Source of the DNA: an uncultured Bacteroidota bacterium
GTDB lineage: Bacteria; Bacteroidota; Bacteroidia; Chitinophagales; Chitinophagaceae
Length of the DNA: 35,473 bases
Direction of reading: 5' to 3'
NCBI GenBank assembly: GCA_938008665.1
Contig: CALLKA010000101.1
Coordinates: 1 to 35,473, forward strand
Shown: piece after piece, positions 15,315 through 24,253 of the stretch
How positions within the stretch are numbered: the stretch's first letter is position 1
Layout of the letters: each line of letters begins with the position of its first letter
Notes under the pieces: model-generated
Told to the model about the DNA's origin: nothing
What the model saw: only the letters and a program-made list of their open reading frames with translations
Databases searched by the model: none
Translations under genes and position numbers: made by a program

Positions 15315-17351
15315 CTATTTCTTTTTCATTCCTGCTAGCTGCGCTTCTAGTCGGAACATTTCATCGCGCAACTTAGCAGCTTCCATAAAATCAAGTGCCT
15401 TCGCAAATTTTTCCATTTGCTTTTTGGTTTGTGCAATGGCCTTTTCTATTTGTGGTATCGTTTGATATATACTTTCTGGATCCGCCACCATTTCAAGTTC
15501 ATCCGAAGTCCGTACATTAATATTATTAAGTGTAAAGCCTTTAATATCCAATACCGAAGTTTGTTGCATTACCTGTTCAATACTTTTAATAATCGTCGTT
15601 GGTGTAATACCATGTTCTTCATTGTATTTCATTTGTTTTGCGCGCCTACGATTGGTTTCATCAATCGTACGTTGCATACTTTTGGTAATTTGATCGCCAT
15701 AAAAAATTACCCGACCTCGTACATTACGTGCTGCACGGCCAGCAGTTTGGGTGAGTGACTTTTCATTTCTTAAAAATCCTTCTTTGTCTGCATCTAACAC
15801 TGCCACGAGGGAAACCTCCGGTAAATCAAGCCCTTCTCTTAAAAGATTAACACCCACGAGCACATCAATCACACCCAATCTTAATTCTCTTAAAATTTCA
15901 ACCCGCTCAAGCGCATCAATATCACTATGTATGTATTTCGATTTGATTTGTATACGGACCAAATAACGATCCATTTCCTCCGCCATTTTTTTAGTAAGCG
16001 TAGTCACCAAAACCCGGTCGCCCATTTCTACTTGCTTAGCTATCTCATCTAATAAATCGTCTATTTGATTTTTTGTAGGTCTAACTTCAATGGGCGGATC
16101 TAATAAACCCGTTGGTCGTACTACCTGCTCCACAATTAATCCAGCGGTTTTTTCTAATTCATATTCGCCAGGGGTGGCGCTTAAAAAAATAGATTGTCCA
16201 ATGATATTTTCAAATTCATTAAAATTCAAAGGTCGGTTGTCAATAGCGCTCGGTAATCTAAATCCATATTCAACCAGATTCATCTTTCTGCTTCTATCAC
16301 CACCATACATACCAGATATTTGTGGTATTGTCACATGGCTTTCATCAATAACACATAAAAAATCCTTTGGAAAATAATCCAACAAACAAAAGGGTCGTGT
16401 GCCTGGTTTGCGGCGATCAAAAAATCGAGAATAGTTTTCAATGCCAGAACAATAACCCAACTCTCTAATCATTTCAATATCATATTCAACGCGTTCTTTA
16501 ATCCTTTGCGCTTCAATGTACTTTCCCACATTTTTGAAGTACTCCACCTGCGCCCGCACCTCATCTTGAATTTCATAAATTATTTGTTGCACCATTTCCT
16601 TCGGCGCGAGATATAAGTTCGCTGGGAAAATAGCTGCATTTTCCATCTCCTCAATTCTTTTGCCTGTCTCTATTTCAATGCTTTCGATGGATTCAATTTC
16701 ATCTCCAAAAAATGTAATCCGATAGCCATAATCAACATAAGGTAATCGAATATCTACAGTGTCTCCTTGCACCCTAAAACCGCCACGATCAAATTCAGTG
16801 ACTGTTCTGTGGTATAAGCTATTAACCAATGCGTGTAAAAAGGCTTGTCTGGAAATCACCATCCCTTTTTCAATACGAATAATTCCATTTTCATATTCAG
16901 TAGGATTACCCATTCCATAAATACAACTCACGCTGGCAACAATAATAATATCTCGACGACCACTTAATAAATGCGCAGTAGCTTGAAGTCTTAGCTTATC
17001 TAATTCTTCGTTAATACTTAAATCCTTTTCAATATAAACGCCTGAAGTGGGTAAATATGCTTCAGGTTGATAATAGTCATAATAGGAAACAAAATAGCCT
17101 ACGGCATTGTTCGGAAAAAACTGTTTGAACTCGCCATATAATTGCGCAACCAATGTTTTATTGTGCGTTAATATAAGTGTAGGTCTTTGCACATTTTGAA
17201 TCAAATTCGCAATGGTAAATGTTTTACCACTTCCAGTTACACCCAATAAGGTTTGATAGCGATCACCCGCTTGCACTGCTTCGGTTAGCTGTGCAATTGC
17301 TGCAGGCTGATCACCAGAAGGTGTATAGCTAGATTGAAGTTGAAACGGCAT
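15315..17351 (-). CDS. uvrB: UvrABC system protein B (excinuclease subunit)
   Basis: 678 residues from the ATG at 17349-17351 (MPFQLQSSYTPSGDQ); a TTG two codons earlier is the only longer start. Visible are Walker A GVTGSGKTFT, the beta-hairpin that clamps DNA (YYDYYQPEAYLPTSGVYIEK), the DEAD-like VIDESHVTIPQ, helicase motifs V and VI (GVNLLREGLDLPEVSLVAVL, QTAGRAARN) and a C-terminal UVR domain (FAKALDFMEAAKLRDEMF). It loads at DNA lesions with UvrA and recruits UvrC. The gene starts 15 bases after the M28 peptidase stop and is followed by pnuC on the same strand. Confidence 0.97.
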   Translation of the reverse strand: MPFQLQSSYTPSGDQPAAIAQLTEAVQAGDRYQTLLGVTGSGKTFTIANLIQNVQRPTLILTHNKTLVAQLYGEFKQFFPNNAVGYFVSYYDYYQPEAYLPTSGVYIEKDLSINEELDKLRLQATAHLLSGRRDIIIVASVSCIYGMGNPTEYENGIIRIEKGMVISRQAFLHALVNSLYHRTVTEFDRGGFRVQGDTVDIRLPYVDYGYRITFFGDEIESIESIEIETGKRIEEMENAAIFPANLYLAPKEMVQQIIYEIQDEVRAQVEYFKNVGKYIEAQRIKERVEYDIEMIRELGYCSGIENYSRFFDRRKPGTRPFCLLDYFPKDFLCVIDESHVTIPQISGMYGGDRSRKMNLVEYGFRLPSAIDNRPLNFNEFENIIGQSIFLSATPGEYELEKTAGLIVEQVVRPTGLLDPPIEVRPTKNQIDDLLDEIAKQVEMGDRVLVTTLTKKMAEEMDRYLVRIQIKSKYIHSDIDALERVEILRELRLGVIDVLVGVNLLREGLDLPEVSLVAVLDADKEGFLRNEKSLTQTAGRAARNVRGRVIFYGDQITKSMQRTIDETNRRRAKQMKYNEEHGITPTTIIKSIEQVMQQTSVLDIKGFTLNNINVRTSDELEMVADPESIYQTIPQIEKAIAQTKKQMEKFAKALDFMEAAKLRDEMFRLEAQLAGMKKK

Positions 17352-17366
17352 AGGCAAATTTACACC

Positions 17367-19574
17367 CTATAATGCATCTAAATAGGAAGAAAATTTATTT
17401 ATTGCATTTGCTACTGCGGTAATTTGCTGTTGTGTTTCTGTCCAATTTTGTTGTTCAATGGCCTCCCGAACACCAGGTACAGTTTTAACACCATAGCCTG
17501 TATAAAATCCTGGTGCATATAAACTATGCTTATACCATGGTCGACGAGGCAAACCAGCGGGGAGTAACAAGGATTGTTCCGCTGAATATATTTTTGCATT
17601 AATTGCAGCTAATTTATTTGCATCTGCCCCAGCTTTTAATTTTTCTAATTTTTGTGCCGATTTTTCTAGTGTTGCTAATGCATTTAATAGGGAAGAAAAA
17701 TCAACAAAAGGAACCTCAGTTAATAATGTAGGTGTTGCTAATTTGGTTGTTGGATCGGCTGCAATTGTATATGCATTGTTTTTAATCAAATCATTTTCCA
17801 CCTGCGCTTTTTCACGAAGTGCATCTACATTCGAAACTAACTCCGTAATATATCCTTTGATGGTTTTGTGTAAGGCGGTGAAATCAAAAGGAAGCACGTC
17901 GGCTTCTGATAAACGAAGCACTGCGCGACCTGATGTTTTAGCTAAGGTTACCCCATATTTAAATTCTGCATCTTTAAAACGAGCATAGTGATCATAAGAA
18001 TCATAAATAGAATGATACTCGCCGCCTGCATCTTCACCACCGTAACCAATGTTTAATGAAGGAACGCCTATATGTTGTATGAAGGAAGAATAATCCGAGC
18101 CCGAACCCATGGCACCTAATGGATAAGTGGTTGCTTCAAAAATTTCTTTTTTTGATTTGCTTGTGCTTGCATTGGTTGCACTATTCGCTTTCTGTCTTTC
18201 AAATACCGAAACACCCGCTTGCGGATCAATCACCGATTTACTGATATCAGTTACAAAATTAGATAAACCGTGAGAGCCTTGCACACCCAGAAATCCACGG
18301 CCATTGCCATCTGAATTTATATATGCAACTGCCTTTGCTTGTAATTCAAGTGCGTGATCTTCGACCCACTCCGTTGAGCCCATTAAACCTGGTTCTTCCG
18401 CATCCCAAGCACAATAAATTAATGTACGTTTTGGTTTCCATCCTTTTTTTAATAAACCACCAATGGCAATAGCTTCTTCTAACTCTGCAGCAATACCACT
18501 AATAGGATCATTCGCGCCATTGACCCATGCGTCATGGTGATTGCCTCTGACAATCCACTGATCTGGATATTCTGAGCCCTTAATAGTTGCAATAACATTC
18601 AAACCTGGTCTTAACTTCCAATCAAATGCTAATTTCAAATGCACTTTTGATTTACTTGGCCCGATATGATAAGTAATAGGTAAAGCACCCGCCCAATCTT
18701 TGGGGGCTACCGGACCTGCCATATCTTTTAATAGTGGTGCTGCATCTCCGTAACTAATTGGGAGTACAGGAATCTTTAATAAGTTTTCGGCATCATTATG
18801 ATTTACTCTAGGTGCATTTACTGTTGATGCAATATTTGGAGTGGTTGGATCCCCTGGATAAATAACCATGTCCATAATTGAGCCACGTTGTACTGTTTGA
18901 TCATTTTTATATGCGCCAATAGGATAGATATCACCTGCACTATAACCATCATCCGCTGGATCAGAATAAATTAAACAACCTATAGCACCATGCTCTTGTG
19001 CAACTTTTGGTTTTATACCTCTCCAGCTACGACCATATTTTGCAATCACAATTTTTCCTTTAACATCAATACCATATTTCGCTAGTGTTTCATAATCCTC
19101 AGGTAAGCCATAATTTACAAAAACCAAATTAGCAGTTACATCACCATCTGCACTCCAACAATTGTAAGTAGGTAGTTGGTCTAATTGTCCCGAAGTGGCA
19201 TCTTCTTTGAATGAAGGCTCTTTTAATATTGCTTTATAATTAGTTGCACCACTCATTTCTAAAACGCGTGTAATTGGTGTTGGAAACATTAACTGATAGG
19301 TTTCTATTTTTGTATCCCAACCGTTATCTTTAAAAATTTTTGCAATTTCAGATGCAACAAATTTTCCACCAACCGATCCTACATGATGTGGAACAGATGA
19401 TAATAACTTTATGTTTTCGCCAACACGCTTTGCATTTAGCTGTGCATCAAAATCAGCTTCAATTTTTAATTGCTTATCTGAATTTTTAAAACCAGTAATT
19501 GATTTTTGTGCAGAAACAGTAATGGCGCTTATTAATAATAGCGCAAGGGGTGCAAATATTTTTTTCATGGTCAT
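17367..19574 (-). CDS. Exported M28 family zinc carboxypeptidase (glutamate carboxypeptidase II-like)
   Basis: 735 residues with a signal peptide (KKIFAPLALLLISAITVSAQ). A PA-type insert (about 150-290) interrupts the start, followed by the M28 peptidase core. Zinc ligands and the base are spaced almost exactly as in human glutamate carboxypeptidase II: H346 in RGNHHDAW, D356, E393 (base) and E394 in WDAEEPGLMG, D422 and H521 in GGEYHSIYD. The C-terminal 200 residues correspond to the transferrin-receptor-like dimerisation region (LRLSEADVLPFDF, then helices). It probably trims peptides in the periplasm or at the surface. The gene lies between mgsA and uvrB. Confidence 0.93.
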   Translation of the reverse strand: MTMKKIFAPLALLLISAITVSAQKSITGFKNSDKQLKIEADFDAQLNAKRVGENIKLLSSVPHHVGSVGGKFVASEIAKIFKDNGWDTKIETYQLMFPTPITRVLEMSGATNYKAILKEPSFKEDATSGQLDQLPTYNCWSADGDVTANLVFVNYGLPEDYETLAKYGIDVKGKIVIAKYGRSWRGIKPKVAQEHGAIGCLIYSDPADDGYSAGDIYPIGAYKNDQTVQRGSIMDMVIYPGDPTTPNIASTVNAPRVNHNDAENLLKIPVLPISYGDAAPLLKDMAGPVAPKDWAGALPITYHIGPSKSKVHLKLAFDWKLRPGLNVIATIKGSEYPDQWIVRGNHHDAWVNGANDPISGIAAELEEAIAIGGLLKKGWKPKRTLIYCAWDAEEPGLMGSTEWVEDHALELQAKAVAYINSDGNGRGFLGVQGSHGLSNFVTDISKSVIDPQAGVSVFERQKANSATNASTSKSKKEIFEATTYPLGAMGSGSDYSSFIQHIGVPSLNIGYGGEDAGGEYHSIYDSYDHYARFKDAEFKYGVTLAKTSGRAVLRLSEADVLPFDFTALHKTIKGYITELVSNVDALREKAQVENDLIKNNAYTIAADPTTKLATPTLLTEVPFVDFSSLLNALATLEKSAQKLEKLKAGADANKLAAINAKIYSAEQSLLLPAGLPRRPWYKHSLYAPGFYTGYGVKTVPGVREAIEQQNWTETQQQITAVANAINKFSSYLDAL

Positions 19575-19618
19575 AATTTGAATCTTTGAAATTTTATTAA
19601 GTAAAATGCGATTATTGT

Positions 19619-20083
19619 TTACGGCTTTTCAATACTTCTTGATAAATAATGGGTATAATCGGGAAGTTTATATTCGTATACTTCCTGCATAAATTTTGAA
19701 GTGATTAAAAAATCAGCCGTAGTGCGATCGCAAGCCATGGGTAGGTTCCAGGCTACCACCAATCTTAACAATGCCTTTACATCACTATCATGTGGCTGTG
19801 CCTCCATGGGATCAAAAAAGAAAAATACCATATCAATATCACCCGAGGCAATCATGGCACCTATTTGTTGATCCCCACCCAATGGACCGCTTAATACTTT
19901 TGTAATTTTTCGATCCAGCGCTTCCTCGATTAATTTACCTGTGGTTCCCGTGGCAACCAACTTGTGTTTTGCTAAAGCTTTTTTATTATAGGTAGCCCAC
20001 TCTATTAAGTCCTTTTTTTTATTGTCATGCGCTATTAGTGCAATTTTCTTTTCTTTTTCAAAACGACGCATATGTTGTTGCAT
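19619..20083 (-). CDS. mgsA: Methylglyoxal synthase
   Basis: 154 residues. All catalytic and phosphate-binding positions fall at the same numbers as in the E. coli enzyme: H19 and D20 in IAHD, D71 in SGPLGGDQQIG, D91 in FFDPMEAQPH, H98 and D101 in PHDSDVKALLR. It converts dihydroxyacetone phosphate to methylglyoxal and phosphate, bypassing lower glycolysis under phosphate limitation. The agreement in numbering supports the start chosen, since no ribosome binding site stands out. It lies 23 bases downstream of the acyltransferase gene and 44 bases upstream of the M28 gene on the same strand. Confidence 0.95.
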   Translation of the reverse strand: MQQHMRRFEKEKKIALIAHDNKKKDLIEWATYNKKALAKHKLVATGTTGKLIEEALDRKITKVLSGPLGGDQQIGAMIASGDIDMVFFFFDPMEAQPHDSDVKALLRLVVAWNLPMACDRTTADFLITSKFMQEVYEYKLPDYTHYLSRSIEKP

Positions 20084-20106
20084 GATCTAAATATTTTAAG
20101 GTGAGG

Positions 20107-21009
20107 CTACTTACTTGCAAATTTACTAACAAGTGGAATAGCGACCAAGGTAATTAATATAATTGGAAGAGGTATTGATAATTGATAAAGTAATATAAAT
20201 ATAATTAGTAAAAATAGGGGATAGGTAAAAAGTAAAACAGCAAACAAAACTGAATCATAAAACACTGTATTTTTTGTTACGCGCGCAACAAAACGACGCA
20301 ATGGAAAATAATAGGGTGCTTGTAAATAATAAACAGCGCGCGCAAAAGCAAATATTAATTTGCGCGCCAAAGAATTATTAACTGGAGGCACAATGGGTGT
20401 AATAATATTTTCATTTAGTAATGCAAAAACAGCACTATTAAATTCAACACGATCTTTTGCGGTGACAATTGTTTTATTATATGGAAAATCATTATACACC
20501 ACATTTACATACTTACCTACGCCGCGGAAATTATCATACCCTATACCTACCACATGGATACTTGGAAATACCCCAAGTTCCTGGGTACCCTGTAAAATAC
20601 GAGTTGTTCCTTTTTTAAATGGTTGAAGTTCGTTGGTATTTAAACAAATGCCTTCAATAAAAATTAATACTGCTTCCCCTTTGGCTAATAAGTTTTTTGA
20701 AGCCACAAAGGCATACTCATTTAAATTCAAAAATTCTCTACCCTCTCGCAATCTATAAACAGGAATCATATTTAATAATCCCAATAAATAGCGATGGTGT
20801 TTTTTTGTGAACACATCTCCTCTCGCTAAAAAATATACTCTTCTGCTATACTGTGCCCCAATGATTACAGCATCTAAAAAAGAGTTTGGATGATTTGCAA
20901 TGATTAGTAATGGCCCCTTGGTGTTTACTAATGATTTGTTTTTAATGTAAATTTTTTTACAAAAAATAAACAAAGCAGCACGTATCAATAATTTAAGCAG
21001 GTAAACCAA
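20107..21009 (-). CDS. PlsC-type 1-acylglycerol-3-phosphate acyltransferase family protein
   Basis: 300 residues. The acyltransferase signature NHPNSFLDA (39-47) has five residues between H40 and D46 rather than four, as seen in the NHPxxxxD group common in Bacteroidota. Block II is GDVFTKK and block III FIEGICLN (117-124, E119). A C-terminal pair of hydrophobic helices (about 245-290) anchors it to the membrane. It is probably a lysophospholipid or glycerolipid acyltransferase; the acceptor cannot be identified. It lies downstream of recA but is separated from it by a strong terminator, so it likely has its own promoter. Confidence 0.82.
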   Translation of the reverse strand: MVYLLKLLIRAALFIFCKKIYIKNKSLVNTKGPLLIIANHPNSFLDAVIIGAQYSRRVYFLARGDVFTKKHHRYLLGLLNMIPVYRLREGREFLNLNEYAFVASKNLLAKGEAVLIFIEGICLNTNELQPFKKGTTRILQGTQELGVFPSIHVVGIGYDNFRGVGKYVNVVYNDFPYNKTIVTAKDRVEFNSAVFALLNENIITPIVPPVNNSLARKLIFAFARAVYYLQAPYYFPLRRFVARVTKNTVFYDSVLFAVLLFTYPLFLLIIFILLYQLSIPLPIILITLVAIPLVSKFASK

Positions 21010-21031
21010 GGAGTAAAGTTTGTATAAATAT

Positions 21032-21060
21032 AAAAAAACCGCACCATAAATGATGCGGTT
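21032..21060 (-). terminator. Rho-independent terminator of recA
   Basis: AACCGCACCA and TGATGCGGTT form a ten-base-pair stem with one mismatch and loop TAAA. Seven A's on the plus strand (21032-21038) give the U-run for minus-strand transcripts. It lies 36 bases past the recA stop codon. Confidence 0.85.
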
Positions 21061-21095
21061 GTACTTACTAACTAACTAAAAACAAAAACTCTTTA

Positions 21096-22115
21096 CTATT
21101 TTGAAGCGGCAGCCTCAACATTAGCGGCTATTTTAGCCCTAATCTTAGCTTCAATTTCATTGGCCATTTCTGGATTGTCGTGTAATATTGTTTTTACTGA
21201 ATCACGGCCCTGTCCTAGTTTGTTGGCGTCATAACTAAACCAGCTTCCTGATTTTTGTATGATCTCTAATTCAACGCCCATATCAATAATTTCTCCAATC
21301 TTGCTAATTCCTTCTCCAAAAATAATTTCAAACTCAGCAGCTCTGAATGGCGGTGCCACTTTGTTTTTAACCACTTTCACTTTTACTCTATTTCCGATGG
21401 CTTCATCACCATCTTTAATTTGTGCCATTCTTCTAATATCTAAACGAACTGAAGCATAAAACTTTAAAGCATTACCACCAGTAGTCGTTTCTGGATTACC
21501 AAAAACAATACCAATTTTTTCACGAAGCTGATTAATGAAAATACAAATCGTGTTTGTTTTATTAATAGTCGCTGTTAATTTTCTTAATGCCTGACTCATC
21601 AAACGCGCGTGTAGCCCCATTTTCGAGTCACCCATCTCACCTTCTAATTCACTTTTTGGAACAAGTGCTGCAACAGAATCTATTACTAATACATCAATGG
21701 CACCTGATAATATTAAGCGATCTGCAATTTCTAAAGCTTGCTCACCATAATCAGGTTGAGAGACTAATAAATTATCTACATCCACGCCTAATCTTTTTGC
21801 ATAGGCACTGTCAAATGCATGTTCCGCATCTATAATTGCACACATGCCGCCCTTTTTTTGTGCTTCTGCAATTACATGAATTGCAACAGTTGTTTTACCT
21901 GAAGATTCTGGTCCGTATATTTCAACGATTCTTCCTTTTGGTAATCCACCAATACCCAAGGCTGTATCCAAACCAATGGAACCTGTTGAAATTACTTCCT
22001 GAGGTTCTTGGCTGCGCTCATTCATCATCATCACGCTTCCTTTGCCGTAATCCTTATCAATTTTATCGATTGTTAATTTTAAGGCTTTTAATTTTTCTAC
22101 ATTTGGGTTACTCAT
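21096..22115 (-). CDS. recA: Recombinase RecA
   Basis: 339 residues with full family architecture: Walker A GPESSGKTT, VLVIDSVAAL (Walker B), the L1 loop region EGEMGDSKMGLHARLMSQAL, the signature NQLREKIGIVFGNPETTTGG and the C-terminal domain with KSGSWFSYDANKLGQGRDSV. It forms the filament for homologous recombination and SOS signalling. The gene stands alone, with a terminator behind and a 222-base AT-rich region ahead carrying repeated TTTTTTGCTAATT sites. The C-terminus lacks the long acidic tail seen in many proteobacteria. Confidence 0.98.
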   Translation of the reverse strand: MSNPNVEKLKALKLTIDKIDKDYGKGSVMMMNERSQEPQEVISTGSIGLDTALGIGGLPKGRIVEIYGPESSGKTTVAIHVIAEAQKKGGMCAIIDAEHAFDSAYAKRLGVDVDNLLVSQPDYGEQALEIADRLILSGAIDVLVIDSVAALVPKSELEGEMGDSKMGLHARLMSQALRKLTATINKTNTICIFINQLREKIGIVFGNPETTTGGNALKFYASVRLDIRRMAQIKDGDEAIGNRVKVKVVKNKVAPPFRAAEFEIIFGEGISKIGEIIDMGVELEIIQKSGSWFSYDANKLGQGRDSVKTILHDNPEMANEIEAKIRAKIAANVEAAASK

Positions 22116-22149
22116 GGTTAATCGTTTTATGTTTTCTTTAATATTTATG

Positions 22150-22291
22150 TAAAGATAGGGATAAACTGTTAATAAACTAAAATATTTAGTATTTTTTTGC
22201 TAATTTGATTAGTTTTTTGCTAATTATGATTTAAATAGTTGATAATCATTTATTTAGATTTAACTATTATGGAAATAAATAGTTAGCAAAA
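22150..22291. promoter_or_regulatory. recA upstream region with repeated TTTTTTGCTAATT sites
   Basis: TTTTTTGCTAATT occurs at 22193-22205 and again at 22213-22225, exactly 20 bases apart, and TTAGCAAAA (the reverse complement of its core) lies at 22283-22291. A near-consensus -7 box (minus strand TATCTTTA, 22150-22157) lies between the direct repeats and the recA ATG. The 20-base phasing, two helical turns, suggests an operator for a regulator. The whole 22116-22337 gap holds no gene that I can see. Confidence 0.4.
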
Positions 22292-22337
22292 CCCGATAAT
22301 TGGGAAAGAATTGTAAGTTTTGATACTCCTTTGGCTA

Positions 22338-23045
22338 CTATAGCTGCTTTAAAAACACTTTTCGGTATTCCACTTTCATGGTTTTGGAAACATGCACTTG
22401 AAAACCCAATAAACCGCTCATTTTGCGCTTTTCGGGATCCTCATCTGTAACCTCACTCATTAATACACCATTAATATAGTGTTGCATGTGGTTGCCCCTA
22501 ACGATGATATGAATATCATTCCAGTCGTTGGTTTTAATTTTAGCTTTTAATGAATCTGCATTTCCTATTGTGCCTGTGATGGTAGGTTTAACATCGGTTT
22601 TTAAAAGGGCAATTTCACCACGCTTTGCTAAAAATCCACGACCGCGCTCTTCATAGTTTTGTCCGGTGTAAACATTGCCACCGTCGATGTCCGCTTGGTA
22701 TCCCTTTAATGCATATTTAATAGTAGGAAGCTCCTCGCTTCTATAATTAATACCACTATTACCATCAACGCTTATGCGATACTTTGCTTTTAGTTCAAAA
22801 TCTGCAGGCAAGCTTTCACGATAAATTAAAAAGGTATTTGTTTTAATGGGTGTTTGTGGTGTTACCTCTCCAACAAAACTATTGTCCTTCACTTTCCAAA
22901 AAGTGGTATCCGCTTCCCAACCCGCCATAGACTTACCATTAAATATTTTAACAAAGCCATCCTTCATTTGTTGTGCATTCGTTGTAACTGTATTACCCAA
23001 CAAACAAATGGCGATTACAATTCGGAAAGTATTTTTTTGATTCAT
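22338..23045 (-). CDS. Exported DUF1080 (3-keto-disaccharide hydrolase family) protein
   Basis: 235 residues with a signal peptide (RIVIAICLLGNTVTTNAQ). A single concanavalin-like jelly-roll domain follows: FNGKSMAGW (35-43), NSGINYRSEE (96-105), GYQADIDGGNVYTG (115-128) and the ending MSGLLGFQVH. PF06439/DUF1080 members include enzymes that cleave 3-keto-glycosides; many others are uncharacterised. It is the last gene of the nine-gene operon, 23 bases after a Gfo/Idh/MocA dehydrogenase, the classical partner that makes or reduces 3-keto sugars. It acts in the periplasm or at the outer surface. Confidence 0.85.
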   Translation of the reverse strand: MNQKNTFRIVIAICLLGNTVTTNAQQMKDGFVKIFNGKSMAGWEADTTFWKVKDNSFVGEVTPQTPIKTNTFLIYRESLPADFELKAKYRISVDGNSGINYRSEELPTIKYALKGYQADIDGGNVYTGQNYEERGRGFLAKRGEIALLKTDVKPTITGTIGNADSLKAKIKTNDWNDIHIIVRGNHMQHYINGVLMSEVTDEDPEKRKMSGLLGFQVHVSKTMKVEYRKVFLKQL

Positions 23046-23068
23046 TTAATTTAATTTTTACGGCCATT

Positions 23069-24220
23069 TTATTTAACACCACAATCCTTCCAACTACGAG
23101 AAGCCGCTGAAGCAGCAACTGCATCACAAACTTTTTGCGTATCCAATGCTTCTTTAAAAGTAGGAGAACATGATTCACCGGTTTCAATGCTTCTTAAAAA
23201 ATCAGCGGCTTGATGTACAAAAGAATGTTCATATCCAATACTTAATCCTGGAACCCACCACTTGTCCATATATGGATGATCACCATCGGTGATATGTATA
23301 GTTCTCCAACCTTTTAATTTTGATTCATCGGTGTTATCATAAAACTCCAATCTATTTAAGTCATGTAAGTCCCAACGAATAGATGCATTTGCACCGTTAA
23401 TTTCAAAAGTATATAATGCTTTATGACCACGTGCATATCTGGTAGACTCAAACAAACCCAATGAACCATTATTAAAATGACACAAGAAAGAACAAGCATC
23501 GTCAATTTTTACCTCTTCTACTTTTCCCGTTAATTGATGCATACGTTGCTTAACAAAAGTTTCAGTCATGGCAGAAACATCTTTAATGCCGCCATTCAAC
23601 CACATCGCTGTATCAATACAGTGTGAAAGTAAATCACCCAATACACCCGAACCAGCTACGGCAGCGTCCATACGCCACAACCCTTCACCACCCTGCGGTA
23701 GCGCTTCATTGATGGTCCAATCCTGTAAAAAGTTGGCGCGGTAATGATATATTTTTCCCAGCTTACCTGAGTCAATAATTTGTTTTGCTAAAGTAACTGC
23801 TGGTAAACGACGATAGTTATACCAAACGGTATTTTTTACACCCGCTTTTTCAATGGCATCTACCATTAATTGTGATTCTGCTAAATCGCGCGCTAATGGT
23901 TTTTCACATAAGATCATTTTTCCTGCGGCAGCTGCAGCTATTGCAATTTCAGCATGCGTATCATTGGGTGTACAAATATCTACTGCATCAATATCCGCGC
24001 GCGCGATAATTTTTCTCCAGTCAGTTTCAAAACTTTCATAGCCCCATTGTTCTGCAAATGCTTTTGCTTTTGTTTCATTACGAAAACAAACTGCTTTTAG
24101 CACAGGTGTATATTCAAGATCAGGGAAAAAGTTAGGCACACGACGATAACCATTCGAGTGCGTACGTCCCATAAATCCGCCACCGATTAATCCAATATTT
24201 AATGTTTTTTTAGTTGCCAT
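23069..24220 (-). CDS. Gfo/Idh/MocA family sugar dehydrogenase
   Basis: 383 residues without a signal peptide, so cytosolic. The NAD(P)-binding GLIGGGFMGRTH (10-21) is followed by the family's catalytic CEKPLA with K107, and by GDLLSHCID with D196 and H200 in the standard D-x3-H arrangement. The C-terminal alpha/beta domain has YTFEINGANASIRWDL. Such enzymes interconvert hydroxyl and keto groups on sugars, often at C3 in 3-keto-sugar pathways. It sits 33 bases after a TIM-barrel isomerase gene and 23 bases before the DUF1080 gene. Whether it oxidises or reduces here is not known. Confidence 0.9.
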   Translation of the reverse strand: MATKKTLNIGLIGGGFMGRTHSNGYRRVPNFFPDLEYTPVLKAVCFRNETKAKAFAEQWGYESFETDWRKIIARADIDAVDICTPNDTHAEIAIAAAAAGKMILCEKPLARDLAESQLMVDAIEKAGVKNTVWYNYRRLPAVTLAKQIIDSGKLGKIYHYRANFLQDWTINEALPQGGEGLWRMDAAVAGSGVLGDLLSHCIDTAMWLNGGIKDVSAMTETFVKQRMHQLTGKVEEVKIDDACSFLCHFNNGSLGLFESTRYARGHKALYTFEINGANASIRWDLHDLNRLEFYDNTDESKLKGWRTIHITDGDHPYMDKWWVPGLSIGYEHSFVHQAADFLRSIETGESCSPTFKEALDTQKVCDAVAASAASRSWKDCGVK

Positions 24221-24253
24221 ATTTTTAATAATTAAAATAGTTTGTTGTAAAAA

